DNA of 64,000 nucleotides from Atopobium sp. oral taxon 810 str. F0209 (GTDB lineage: Bacteria > Actinomycetota > Coriobacteriia > Coriobacteriales > Atopobiaceae). The notes under the pieces are model-generated. The model saw nothing but the letters and a program-made list of their open reading frames with translations, had not been told where the DNA came from and ran no database searches. Shown here in pieces: positions 43,973-52,155 of the stretch. The stretch lies in the NCBI RefSeq assembly GCF_000466405.1, contig NZ_KE952937.1, positions 24,248-88,247 of the forward strand, read 5' to 3'. Made by a program: the position numbers and the translations under genes. Every line of letters starts with the position of its first letter. Within the stretch, counting starts at the first letter, position 1.

Positions 43973-44965
43973 TTACTTCAGGGTTGCGTACATAACAGCC
44001 TTGATGGTGTGCATACGGTTCTCTGCCTCGTCAAAGACACGAGACTGACGGCCCTCGAAGACCTCGTCAGTAACCTCCATCTCGGTGATACCAAACTCCT
44101 CGGCAACCTCCTTGCCATGGGTGGTGTTGGTGTCGTGGAAGGAAGGAAGGCAGTGCTCAAAGATAGCGTTGGGGTTAGCCTCAGCCATGAGCTCCTTGGT
44201 AACACGGTAAGGAGTCAGAAGCTTGATGCGCTCACCAAACAGGTCATAGGACTCGCCCATGGAAACCCAAATGTCGGTGTAGAGGCAATCGCAGTTCTTG
44301 GCGCCCTCGTGGGGATCCTCGGTCAGAACAATCTCGCAGCCGTTCTCAGCAGCAATCTCGCGGCAGGTAGCAACAAGATCAGCATCCGGCATACGCTCCT
44401 CAGGACCGCAAGCGCAGAAGTTGATGCCGAGTTTGGCGCAAACAACCATCAGGGAGTTAGCAACATTGTTGCGAGCATCACCAAAGAAGGTGAGCTTCTT
44501 GCCGCGGATGTCACCAAACTCTTCCTTCATGGTGAGGATGTCAGCGAGCATCTGGGTGGGGTGGAACTTATCGGTCAGACCATTCCAGGTAGGAACGCCA
44601 GACTTCTCTGCAATCTCCTCAACCTGATCCTGAGCAAAGCCGCGGTACTCAATACCATCAAACATACGGCCGAGAACACGGGCGGTGTCCTCAGTGGACT
44701 CTTTGTGGCCCATCTGAGAGCTGTTAGGATCCAGATAAGTAACGCCCATGCCAAGGTCATAAGCGCCAACCTCAAATGCGCAACGGGTGCGAGTAGAGGT
44801 CTTCTGGAAAATAAGAACGATGTTCTTGCCCTCAAGGTAACGGTGAGGGATGCCAGCGCGCTTCATGTTCTTGAACTGAGCAGCCAGATCAAGAAGGTAG
44901 TTGATCTCAGCAGGGGTGTAGTCAAGCAGCTTAAGGAAATTGCGGCCGGACAAAGAAATGGCCAT
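43973..44965 (-). CDS. argF: Ornithine carbamoyltransferase (catabolic, arginine deiminase pathway)
   Basis: Phosphorolyses citrulline to ornithine and carbamoyl phosphate in arginine fermentation. The 330-residue protein shows the carbamoyl-phosphate motif [16 protein letters not shown] (about 56-71), the FHPTQMLAD motif (about 133-141), [12 protein letters not shown], and the ornithine-binding HCLPSFHD (about 272-279). Length and position after arcA support the catabolic type, usually named arcB. The gene is codon-biased and GC-richer than its surroundings, suggesting high expression. It follows arcA by about 95 bp containing a strong hairpin, and a terminator follows it. Confidence 0.95.
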   Translation of the reverse strand: MAISLSGRNFLKLLDYTPAEINYLLDLAAQFKNMKRAGIPHRYLEGKNIVLIFQKTSTRTRCAFEVGAYDLGMGVTYLDPNSSQMGHKESTEDTARVLGRMFDGIEYRGFAQDQVEEIAEKSGVPTWNGLTDKFHPTQMLADILTMKEEFGDIRGKKLTFFGDARNNVANSLMVVCAKLGINFCACGPEERMPDADLVATCREIAAENGCEIVLTEDPHEGAKNCDCLYTDIWVSMGESYDLFGERIKLLTPYRVTKELMAEANPNAIFEHCLPSFHDTNTTHGKEVAEEFGITEMEVTDEVFEGRQSRVFDEAENRMHTIKAVMYATLK

Positions 44966-45010
44966 AATTCGTTCCTTTCATAAAAATTTTTCTATATCTG
45001 ACCTACAAGC

Positions 45011-45039
45011 CAAAGGGCAGGTAAGACCTGCCCTTTGGG
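45011..45039. promoter_or_regulatory. Perfect 13-bp hairpin between arcA and argF
   Basis: CCAAAGGGCAGGT (45011-45023) and ACCTGCCCTTTGG (45027-45039) are perfect inverted repeats around a 3-base loop. No T-run follows on the minus strand, so it is more likely a processing or mRNA-stability element than an efficient terminator. Confidence 0.6.
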
Positions 45040-45059
45040 TATTACTTTTTAAGCGCCGC

Positions 45060-46313
45060 CTACACGAGGTCCTCACGCCAGAAGGGCATGGACATGCAAC
45101 GGGGGCCGCCACGGCCGCGGGAAAGCTCTGCGGAGGGAACAACGAGGAGGTCGAGACCTTCCTTGTACAGAACATCGTTGGTAACGGTGTTGCGCTGGTA
45201 AACGCAAATCTTGCCAGGTGCAACTGCGAGGGTGTTGGAACCATCGTTCCACTGCTCACGAGCTGCTGCGACGGGATCGCCGCCACCGCACTTGATGAGC
45301 TGGACGGTATCCAGACCCATAGCCTTTGCCAGAACGTGCTCGAGGGTGTCGTTCATTTCCTCGATAGCAATCTCGCCCTCAGAAGCGCCCTTGGTGAGCT
45401 TGAAGACCTGCAGGGTACCCATGATGCCTGGGTGAATGGTGAACTTGTCAACATCAATCTGGGTAAAGACGGTATCAAGGTGCATGAAGGCACGAGACAC
45501 GGGGATGTTGAATGCGTAGATGGTGTCAATCTCGCACTGGTCTGCCTTCTCCCAGAACATGTGCTGTGCCAAAGCGTCAATGGCGGCAGCCTGCGTACGC
45601 TGAGAGATACCGATTGCCAAGGTGTGAGCGTTGATGTTGAGAACATCGCCACCCTCGGTGTGGTAAGCAGAATCGCGACGATACCACAGGGGAGACTCTT
45701 TGTACTCAGGGTGATCGCGGAAGATGTACTTACCATACAAAGTCTCGCGATTACGAGTGACAGAGTACATGTGGTTGAGGTTAACGCCGTGACCAACAAT
45801 TGCAAAGGGGTCACGAGTAAAGTAGGTGTTGGGCATGGGGTCAATCAGGAGATCAGACTCGCTGTCCTGATCTGCACCAACGAGGTCAGCAAGCAGGTTG
45901 CTGGAACGAGTCGGAAGCTCGAGCTCGTTCTTACGAATACCAGCGATGGACTTCTCTACGAAGGCCTGGGTATCCTCAATGGAATCCATGAACTCCTTGA
46001 CAACTGCACGGGTGTGCCTGCCACGAAGACCAGACTCGTCGAGCCACTGGTTGGTGAACTCCTCACGAGTGCCTGCTGCATCAAGAGCCTCAGCAACGAG
46101 CTTCTCGAGGTACAAAACCTCAGCGCCCTGCTCACGCAGAATCTCTGCAAAGCGATCGTGCTCCTCCTGAGCTACCTCGAGGAAAGGCACGTCGTCAAAA
46201 AGCAGACGACCGAGCTCGTCGGGCGGCAGGTTGAGCAGTTCCTCGCCAGGACGGTGGAGCAGTACCTTTTTGAGGGCACCAATCTCGCTGTGGACGTTAA
46301 GTCCCTTAGGCAT
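45060..46313 (-). CDS. arcA: Arginine deiminase
   Basis: Hydrolyses arginine to citrulline and ammonia. From ATG 46313 (GGGAGGAATC upstream) the product is 417 residues. It begins MPKGLNVHSEIGALKKVLLH and has PNTYFTRDPFAIVG (about 160-173), YHTEGGDVLNINAHTLAIG (about 217-235), VDKFTIHPGIMGT, and the catalytic Cys in GRGGPRCMSMPF near the end. Together with argF and the antiporter it gives the arginine deiminase pathway, which yields ATP and ammonia, but carbamate kinase (arcC), needed for the ATP step, is not in the window. Codon use is strongly biased, indicating high expression. Confidence 0.97.
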   Translation of the reverse strand: MPKGLNVHSEIGALKKVLLHRPGEELLNLPPDELGRLLFDDVPFLEVAQEEHDRFAEILREQGAEVLYLEKLVAEALDAAGTREEFTNQWLDESGLRGRHTRAVVKEFMDSIEDTQAFVEKSIAGIRKNELELPTRSSNLLADLVGADQDSESDLLIDPMPNTYFTRDPFAIVGHGVNLNHMYSVTRNRETLYGKYIFRDHPEYKESPLWYRRDSAYHTEGGDVLNINAHTLAIGISQRTQAAAIDALAQHMFWEKADQCEIDTIYAFNIPVSRAFMHLDTVFTQIDVDKFTIHPGIMGTLQVFKLTKGASEGEIAIEEMNDTLEHVLAKAMGLDTVQLIKCGGGDPVAAAREQWNDGSNTLAVAPGKICVYQRNTVTNDVLYKEGLDLLVVPSAELSRGRGGPRCMSMPFWREDLV

Positions 46314-46907
46314 GATTCCTCCCACTCCTTTGTGCCAGTCTTCTGGCACAACTTGAATAGAAACATCACATCGGCATCGCAGTTTTATATCTAAAGTCGC
46401 AAGCCGCTGCATTACAATTCCTAACTATATCCAATAGTTTTTAATTTCGATAGCTATAAATTTGTTCACGGGGGAACGGTATTATTTTTTCGTTGAGCGG
46501 TTATTTGTGACAAATTTAGATGGTTATATTCACAATTCTTCCCTGATTACCTGCATAAAGTCACCATTATTTCTTGATTATTTCATTTGGGCTGCTTTTT
46601 ATTTGGCTTTTCTTCTAGAATTTGAGAGAGTGATGTAACAGTCATGTAATATACAGTTTATTTACTAAATATAGATTTTTATTCTTATTTTAGAGAATGC
46701 ATTTGACATATAAACATCTCTAAAAAAACTTTTTCTAAAGCAAATTTTTAGCCAAATTTCCAACAAATTTTAAAATGCTTCGCTGACGTACTCCACTGAC
46801 AAAAAACAGTACCCCCGCGGCATTTTATATTGCTCGAACACAGCCAGCTAACTCAAGCAGCTGATAAAATAAAGTCTATTGAGTAAGTGAGAAATGGGGG
46901 CTCGTTT
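46314..46907. promoter_or_regulatory. AT-rich control region between divergent arcA and ppk
   Basis: About 590 bp with no credible gene, very AT-rich between 46440 and 46760. It must carry the arcA promoter and that of ppk. An inverted repeat TTGTGA (46505-46510) and TCACAA (46530-46535) is separated by 19 bases. It looks like widely spaced half-sites of a regulator, though not the standard Crp or Rex spacing. Confidence 0.5.
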
Positions 46908-49346
46908 ATGGCGGACAAAGTTACAGCCACACAAGGCAAAAATCCTGAAAAGTCGGCAAAGACTACAAAGGAAACTGCTACCCCGAAGAATTCTTCTCAA
47001 AAGGATAAAATCCAATCACCAAAACATGACTTTTCGTATACGCAAAACCGCGAGATCAGCTGGCTACGCTTTGATGACCGTGTGCTTGACGAAGCGTTAG
47101 ATGAAACTGTCCCTCTTTTTGAACGACTGAAATTCGTATCCATCTTTGGCTCGAACCTTGATGAGTGGTTTATGATTCGCATCGGTGGTCTTTCTGATTT
47201 GAATCTACTCAAACATCAGCCTACAGATAACAAATCCAACCAAACTCCCGCCGAACAGCTTCGAGCCATCTTTACAGTACTTCCCAGTTACATTGAAAAG
47301 CAAGAAAAGGCACTGGAGACTATTGAGTCACAACTTTCTCATCGCGGTCTTGAACGTGCGAGCTGTGAAACCATGAACGATGCTGACAAGGTTGTTGCCT
47401 CCAAATATTTTGACACACATATTGCACCTATCATCTCGCCGCAAATTGTCGATCCTCGCCATCCCTTCCCCAATCTACGCAATATGCAGCTTTATGTGAC
47501 CTGCTCACTCAATGGACCTGATGAGTCGGGAATGCTGGGCATTATTGAAGTGCCCGCGTCACTCCCCCGTGTGATTCCCCTACCAAGCACGCAAGAAGTA
47601 TGGCGTTACACCCTCATCGAAGATGTAATTCGTACTCGCCTAGATGGACTCTTTGGCAATTACCTACCAACTGCTTCTGCGGTCATTCGTCTAACACGCA
47701 ATGCCGATATCGATCCTGATGGCGAAGGTGTCGGTGAAGAAGAAGACTATCGTCAGCACATGAAACGCGTGCTCAAGCTACGCCAGCGTTTGCAACCAGT
47801 GCGCTTGCAAGTCCAGGGACAACTTCCCAAAGATTTGGAGAAATTTATCCTCAGCGAGACAGAACTGCCCCGCAAGCGCGTCTTCCGCGTTAATATGCCT
47901 CTAGATTTAGGCTATATCTTCTCGCTTGAGTTGCACCTACCTGTAGATTCGCGAGCGACGCTACTGTATAATCCCTTCTCGCCTCAGCCTTCCTCAATGG
48001 TTGATATGTCAAAACCCATTCGTCCACAGGTTGAAGCTAACGATATCCTGCTCTTTTATCCTTATGAGTCAATGGATCCGCTGCTACAACTTATCCATGA
48101 AGCGTCATCAGATGATGACTGTATCCAGATTAAAATTACGCTTTACCGCGTAGCCAAACTCTCTAAGCTGTGCGAATCTTTGATTGCGGCATCCGAAAAT
48201 AACAAAGATGTCACCGTGTTAATGGAGCTGCGCGCGCGTTTTGACGAGGCAAACAATATTGCTTGGGCAGAACGCCTTGAAGATGCGGGTTGCACCGTAA
48301 TTTACGGTCAAGAAGGTTTTAAGGTGCACTCTAAGATTTGCCAGATTACCTACCACCAACAGGGTGAAATAAAGCGAATCACCTGCCTTGGTACAGGCAA
48401 TTTCAATGAGAAGACAGCGGGTCTGTACTCCGACTTTATGCTACTTACAGCACATGAGGGCATTGGTGAAGATGGCAATGTATTTTTCCGCAACCTTTCG
48501 TTAGGTAATCTGCATGGAAGTTACCGCTATCTTGGCGTGGCACCTACCCGTCTCAAGCCTTTGGTGATGAGTGGCCTTGATCGCGAGATTCATCGCGCCA
48601 AAAGTGGTCATGAAGCAGCAGTTCTCATGAAGATGAACTCGCTAACTGACCGTGATGTCATTGATAAGATTTCGGAAGCCTGCGAAGCGGGTGTTCAAGT
48701 GACGCTCATCGTCCGTGGTATTTGCTGTATCAAAGCAGGCGTCCCAGGCAAAACAGATGGATTGGTCGTGCGCCAGATTGTAGGGCGCTTCCTTGAACAT
48801 GCCCGTGTCTACGCCTTTGGATCCGAGATGGATACCATCTATCTCTCCTCTGCCGACATGATGACACGCAATACCGAACGTCGCGTTGAGATTGCCTATC
48901 CTGTGCTTGATCCACGCTGTCGTCAGATGGTCAAAGAATACATGGATCTCCAGCTTGCCGATAACACCAAGGCTCGCCAGCTCACCTCAGATGGCATCTG
49001 GCAAAAGATTGAACTGGGTGAAGGTGAGTTACTCGTTAACTCTCAGGAAAGACTATGCGCACTTGCCAGTGAACGCGCCCGAGCGTCAGCTGATGCTCAG
49101 GCCACGGCCAAACGTCATCGCATTCAGAGCGCCGATGGTAAAGGTCCTTCTGTGGGAGAGACTACTCGTATATCTTCCCCTACATCTGAACCCAAAGTAC
49201 AGGATGCCAACACTGCCAATATGAGTAGCAAAACGGACGAAAATGAGATAATCGCCGAGAAACCTGAGATCCCACGCGGGCGCATGAGCCAAGCGTTCCA
49301 CTTGATTGGTGAAGGCATTGCCACCTTGTTTGGCTTGAGGAGATGA
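46908..49346 (+). CDS. ppk: Polyphosphate kinase 1
   Basis: Reversibly transfers the terminal phosphate of ATP to inorganic polyphosphate. The 812-residue protein has a Lys/Thr-rich unstructured N-terminus of about 45 residues, then the family core: NREISWLRFDDRVLDEA, FGSNLDEWFMIRIGGL, the catalytic His region YGQEGFKVHSKICQITY, TGNFNEKTAGLYSDF, and YLSSADMMTRNTERRVEIA. The final 100 residues (RARASADAQATAKRH and so on) are low-complexity and variable. The start is ATG 46908, 7 bases after a run of five G; a GTG at 46887 lacks a binding site. It overlaps the next gene by 4 bases. Confidence 0.95.
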   Translation: MADKVTATQGKNPEKSAKTTKETATPKNSSQKDKIQSPKHDFSYTQNREISWLRFDDRVLDEALDETVPLFERLKFVSIFGSNLDEWFMIRIGGLSDLNLLKHQPTDNKSNQTPAEQLRAIFTVLPSYIEKQEKALETIESQLSHRGLERASCETMNDADKVVASKYFDTHIAPIISPQIVDPRHPFPNLRNMQLYVTCSLNGPDESGMLGIIEVPASLPRVIPLPSTQEVWRYTLIEDVIRTRLDGLFGNYLPTASAVIRLTRNADIDPDGEGVGEEEDYRQHMKRVLKLRQRLQPVRLQVQGQLPKDLEKFILSETELPRKRVFRVNMPLDLGYIFSLELHLPVDSRATLLYNPFSPQPSSMVDMSKPIRPQVEANDILLFYPYESMDPLLQLIHEASSDDDCIQIKITLYRVAKLSKLCESLIAASENNKDVTVLMELRARFDEANNIAWAERLEDAGCTVIYGQEGFKVHSKICQITYHQQGEIKRITCLGTGNFNEKTAGLYSDFMLLTAHEGIGEDGNVFFRNLSLGNLHGSYRYLGVAPTRLKPLVMSGLDREIHRAKSGHEAAVLMKMNSLTDRDVIDKISEACEAGVQVTLIVRGICCIKAGVPGKTDGLVVRQIVGRFLEHARVYAFGSEMDTIYLSSADMMTRNTERRVEIAYPVLDPRCRQMVKEYMDLQLADNTKARQLTSDGIWQKIELGEGELLVNSQERLCALASERARASADAQATAKRHRIQSADGKGPSVGETTRISSPTSEPKVQDANTANMSSKTDENEIIAEKPEIPRGRMSQAFHLIGEGIATLFGLRR

Positions 49347-50674
49347 CATATTTAGTGCTCACACTGCAAATAGAGCGTATGGCCTATGGAGCTGACGCAA
49401 TCGCTCACACTCCAGAAGGAAAGACCATTTTTGTTGCCGGGGCTGTTCCTGGTGATATTGCTGAGGTTGAAATCGTACAAGATGGCTCAAGCTTTTCAAA
49501 AGGCAGAGTCAAGCATATTGTCGAGCCATCTAAAAAACGCGTCGCTCCTATCTGTCCTTATGCAAGTATATGTGGCGGTTGCCCTTGGGGGGTTCTTGCA
49601 AAAGATGCCCAACTTGAAGCAAAGCGCTCTTCTGTTGTGGATGCACTCGTTCGCATCGGACACTTTGAGATGGCAACAGCTGAGTCCTTGGTTGCAAACT
49701 GCGAGCGTCCTTCTGCCGACTGGGGATATCGCAACAAAGTGGAACTCGCCGTAAGCCGACAAAAAGGTCGTCTTGTTATAGGCATGCATGCAATAGATGG
49801 GTCAGTCATCAAAGTCGATTCGTGCCCACTTTTGCAAGACAAGCATGCAAAACTTGTCAAAGCAGTATCAGGCGCCTTGGGCTATCTCGGTAGTACCAAT
49901 GAACTTGGCCTCGAACGAGTTGGTATTCGTGTAGCACTGCATACTAAAGATATTGAAATTGCACTCTGGGGAGAACCAGGTGCTTTTCCCCGCGCTCAAG
50001 TTGCAAAAGTCCTCGGTGACGCCACGCATGCAAGCTCTGTTGTACGGGTACTCACCAAAGGACCAAAAAAAGCGCGCCGCGTCACTGGTGTAGAAGTGCT
50101 TTCTGGTAAGGGTCATTGGACCGAGCGTATTGCAGGTCAGCGTATGGCTCTTTCTGCTCCTTCATTTTTTCAGGTTAATACCTTAGGAGCAGAACGCTTG
50201 ATTGAGCTGGTACTTGCAGGACTTGATCCTCAGCCAGACGAAGAGGCAATGGATCTGTACTGCGGTGCGGGCACCTTTACCCTACCCCTTGCAAAGCGAT
50301 GCGAATTTGTCTCTGCTGTAGAAGCATCTGGGCCTGCTGTTCGTGATCTCCGTCGTAATCTTGATAATGCACAGTTACAAAACGTTGATGTTATTGGCGG
50401 AGATGCTGGTCGAGAGTTTCCTGATAGCGATGCAAACTTGATTGTTGTTGATCCACCACGTGCTGGGCTTGCTGAGGATGTGGTAAAGCAGCTCTCAGAA
50501 CAGCGCGCCCGTCGCATTGCGTATGTAAGCTGCGATCCAGCAACGCTTGCACGTGACCTTGCACGTTTCCGCGCACTAGGTAACTACCAGCCGCTGCACA
50601 TTACCCCTGTTGACCTCTTCCCCCAGACTTACCACGTCGAGACGGTTTGCTTATTGTCAAGACAGACTGCCTAG
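49343..50674 (+). CDS. rlmD: 23S rRNA (uracil-5)-methyltransferase, RlmD/RumA type
   Basis: SAM-dependent methyltransferase making m5U in rRNA or tRNA. The 443-residue protein starts with a TRAM-like domain, then has a Cys cluster for an iron-sulfur centre (CPYASICGGCPWG, about 71-83, plus a further Cys near residue 158). The methyltransferase motifs follow: MDLYCGAGTFTLPLA (about 303-317), VVDPPRAGL (about 371-379), and YVSCDPATLARDLARF with the catalytic Cys (about 398). Substrate site (U1939, U747 or tRNA U54) cannot be settled from sequence. It overlaps ppk by 4 bases (ATGA), so it is translated from the same message. Confidence 0.93.
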   Translation: MTYLVLTLQIERMAYGADAIAHTPEGKTIFVAGAVPGDIAEVEIVQDGSSFSKGRVKHIVEPSKKRVAPICPYASICGGCPWGVLAKDAQLEAKRSSVVDALVRIGHFEMATAESLVANCERPSADWGYRNKVELAVSRQKGRLVIGMHAIDGSVIKVDSCPLLQDKHAKLVKAVSGALGYLGSTNELGLERVGIRVALHTKDIEIALWGEPGAFPRAQVAKVLGDATHASSVVRVLTKGPKKARRVTGVEVLSGKGHWTERIAGQRMALSAPSFFQVNTLGAERLIELVLAGLDPQPDEEAMDLYCGAGTFTLPLAKRCEFVSAVEASGPAVRDLRRNLDNAQLQNVDVIGGDAGREFPDSDANLIVVDPPRAGLAEDVVKQLSEQRARRIAYVSCDPATLARDLARFRALGNYQPLHITPVDLFPQTYHVETVCLLSRQTA

Positions 50675-50804
50675 AAGCCCAAAAGCCCTTAAAACATTGC
50701 GCGTCTACAGGCTGCAATGCAAATGAAAGGGCAACTATTCATACTGTAGCTATGGCATATATGCTCAGAATAAAAACTAGAAAGTAAAAGAGACGTGTTG
50801 CGGT

Positions 50805-51075
50805 GCGGAGCTACAACATAAGAAAAGGGTGCACGATTCATCAGCTCCATCCCAGGTAAAAATTACCGCAAGGGTGCCTTTTGAACCCCCCGTCTTCCAT
50901 TTATTGCAGACGGTTCAAAACCGTACCAAACGGCTCAAGAAAGTGCAGGTAAATTTTCTTCCAAGGGTGCCTATTGAACCCGATGTGGGCAAAAGGGTGC
51001 ATCGTGAACCGCCTGCGGGTAAAAAGGGCACATTGTGAACCGTTACAGCGCGGAGCTACAACATCCGAAAGGGTT
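50805..51075 (+). repeat. Intergenic repeat array, copy 2
   Basis: GGGTGC-type units begin at 50827, 50872, 50965, 50995 and 51026 (GGGCAC). The last three are 30-31 bp apart, and each continues to TGAACC about 9 bases on. A palindrome GACGGTTCAAAACCGT lies at 50908-50923. The segment GGAGCTACAACAT occurs both before (about 50808) and after (about 51052) the array. It is closely related to copy 1 at 38871-39020, in the same orientation. Together with flanking sequence it fills the 567-bp gap between rlmD and the GNAT gene; I see no gene in it. Confidence 0.75.
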
Positions 51076-51241
51076 CACGATTGATTGGTTAAGCGTATAA
51101 AGTCAGCTTAATCTGCGAGAAAGCGTTTACAATATATCATTATTTATAAGCCTAGCTACATATACCCCTTTATTGAACAAACCTTTTTCTTTATGTGTCA
51201 AATCTGGTCTAACAAAGAGATTGGAATTTGAGGAATTACGA

Positions 51242-51679
51242 ATGGAGATAAGAGAATATACAACTTATCGTGAAAACGAAATATTGGCGCTTTATAAGGC
51301 TGTGGGATGGACAGCATATACAGAAAATCCCACCGCTCTTCGAAATGGTTTTGCACATTCTTTGCTGGTCTTAGCTGCCTATGAAAGCGATGAGTTACTC
51401 GGCATCATCAGGGCTGTCGGAGACGGCTTTACGATTGTGTTTATCCAAGATATTTTGGTTTTCCCTGAAAAACAACGACAAGGAATCGGCTCAGCATTAG
51501 TCAAAGCGGTGCTTAGTCGCTATAGCAATGTACGCCAAATAGCACTGGCAACAGATAGCACTGAAAAGACCATCGCCTTCTATCAGTCAATGGGATTTCA
51601 TAAGCTTTCAGAATTGGGTTGCTGTGGATTTATGAAATGCATTCAAGTTAGTCCAATTACTAAAAAGGACAGAGCATGA
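51242..51679 (+). CDS. GNAT-family N-acetyltransferase
   Basis: Predicted acetyl-CoA-dependent acetyltransferase of unknown substrate, 145 residues from ATG 51242 (GAGG 8 bases upstream). The GNAT core is clear: an N-terminal YTENPTALRNGFAHSLLVLAAY segment, LGIIRAVGDGFTIVFIQDILV, the acetyl-CoA loop PEKQRQGIGSALV (Q/RxxGxG/A type, about 78-90), and IAFYQSMGFHKL (about 119-130). The last 58 bases of the gene are part of a 76-bp sequence repeated perfectly at 55904. The stop TGA overlaps the ATG of the following S66 peptidase remnant (ATGA), showing that the two were once an operon. Confidence 0.88.
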   Translation: MEIREYTTYRENEILALYKAVGWTAYTENPTALRNGFAHSLLVLAAYESDELLGIIRAVGDGFTIVFIQDILVFPEKQRQGIGSALVKAVLSRYSNVRQIALATDSTEKTIAFYQSMGFHKLSELGCCGFMKCIQVSPITKKDRA

Positions 51680-51697
51680 TAAAAACAGTAACGATCG
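51622..51697 (+). repeat. 76-bp perfect direct repeat, copy 1
   Basis: Identical to 55904-55979. It holds the last 58 bases of the GNAT gene and the first 22 bases of the S66 peptidase gene (the ATGA overlap is shared). The copies are 4,282 bp apart and bracket the hydrogenase cassette. Confidence 0.97.
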
Positions 51698-51922
51698 TGA
51701 GCCTTTCAAGCGGAGTAATTGGGAAATCGTTTGTAAAGCATGAATTGTGCGATCGGCGGTGACGATACTTATCACCTGCTTCCCTATCTCTTTGAACATA
51801 ACGAATTGGAATCCGCTGCCTCTGATAAAGTTTTTCTTGGCTTCTCAGACACAACAATGGTTCACCTTCGCGCAAGCAAGACAAAAAGCGCAATGGCACA
51901 AAGAGAGGATGAACGGTTATGA
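51676..51922 (+). pseudogene. Remnant of an S66-family (LD-carboxypeptidase/MccF-like) peptidase gene
   Basis: The frame starts at ATG 51676 with MIKTVTIVSLSSGVIGKS, the N-terminus of S66 serine peptidases. It stops at TGA after about 28 codons. In the next frame an S66 segment continues: CAIGGDDTYHLLPYLFEHNE, then DKVFLGFSDTT with the region around the nucleophilic Ser, before losing similarity near 51870. An internal deletion of about 60 codons with a frameshift joins the pieces near 51745, and the C-terminal two thirds is missing. It cannot make an active enzyme. The family cleaves murein tetrapeptides or peptide-nucleotide antibiotics. Confidence 0.75.
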
Positions 51923-52155
51923 CAATCAGAGGTATTGCTGTCGCTCCCTCCAACTTCGGTTCAGCCCTTCCCAGTTTCACTGGTACTATGGCCTCTGCTG
52001 ACTCCTCGCCGTTCGTTGTTACTACTGTTGGGCGGTCTGTCGCCGTTGCCCTTCTTTAGGGTCGGCCGACCTTTGCAATTTATTTCCGCTTCGCCGACGA
52101 GGACCCCGTGGCAAGGCATGGGGTCCTCCGCTAGCTAGCGATTATGAGACGCTCT
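51919..52155. other. Unassigned sequence between the S66 remnant and the hydrogenase gene, with a hairpin
   Basis: A 46-codon frame (51919-52059, ATGA-coupled to the remnant) reads MTIRGIAVAPSNFGSALPSF at its start, but I recognise no family and do not call it a gene. GAGGACCCC (52099-52107) and GGGGTCCTC (52120-52128) form a 9-bp hairpin 27 bp past the hydrogenase stop. It has no U-run on the minus strand, so it may be a processing site or part of a rho-dependent end. Confidence 0.35.

Noticed and set aside
44940..46394. Open frame of 484 codons opposite arcA, and a similar one of 324 codons opposite argF (44009-44983)
   Set aside because: Both are antisense to well-supported, codon-biased genes. 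Their sequences lack recognisable motifs and binding sites.
50827..51031. CRISPR array
   Set aside because: Units are about 30 bp apart without unique spacers. The repeats vary and are themselves adjacent, and no cas genes are in the window.
51919..52059. 46-codon gene coupled to the S66 remnant
   Set aside because: No recognisable family, no independent evidence of selection, and it lies in the junction region; it was left as unassigned sequence.
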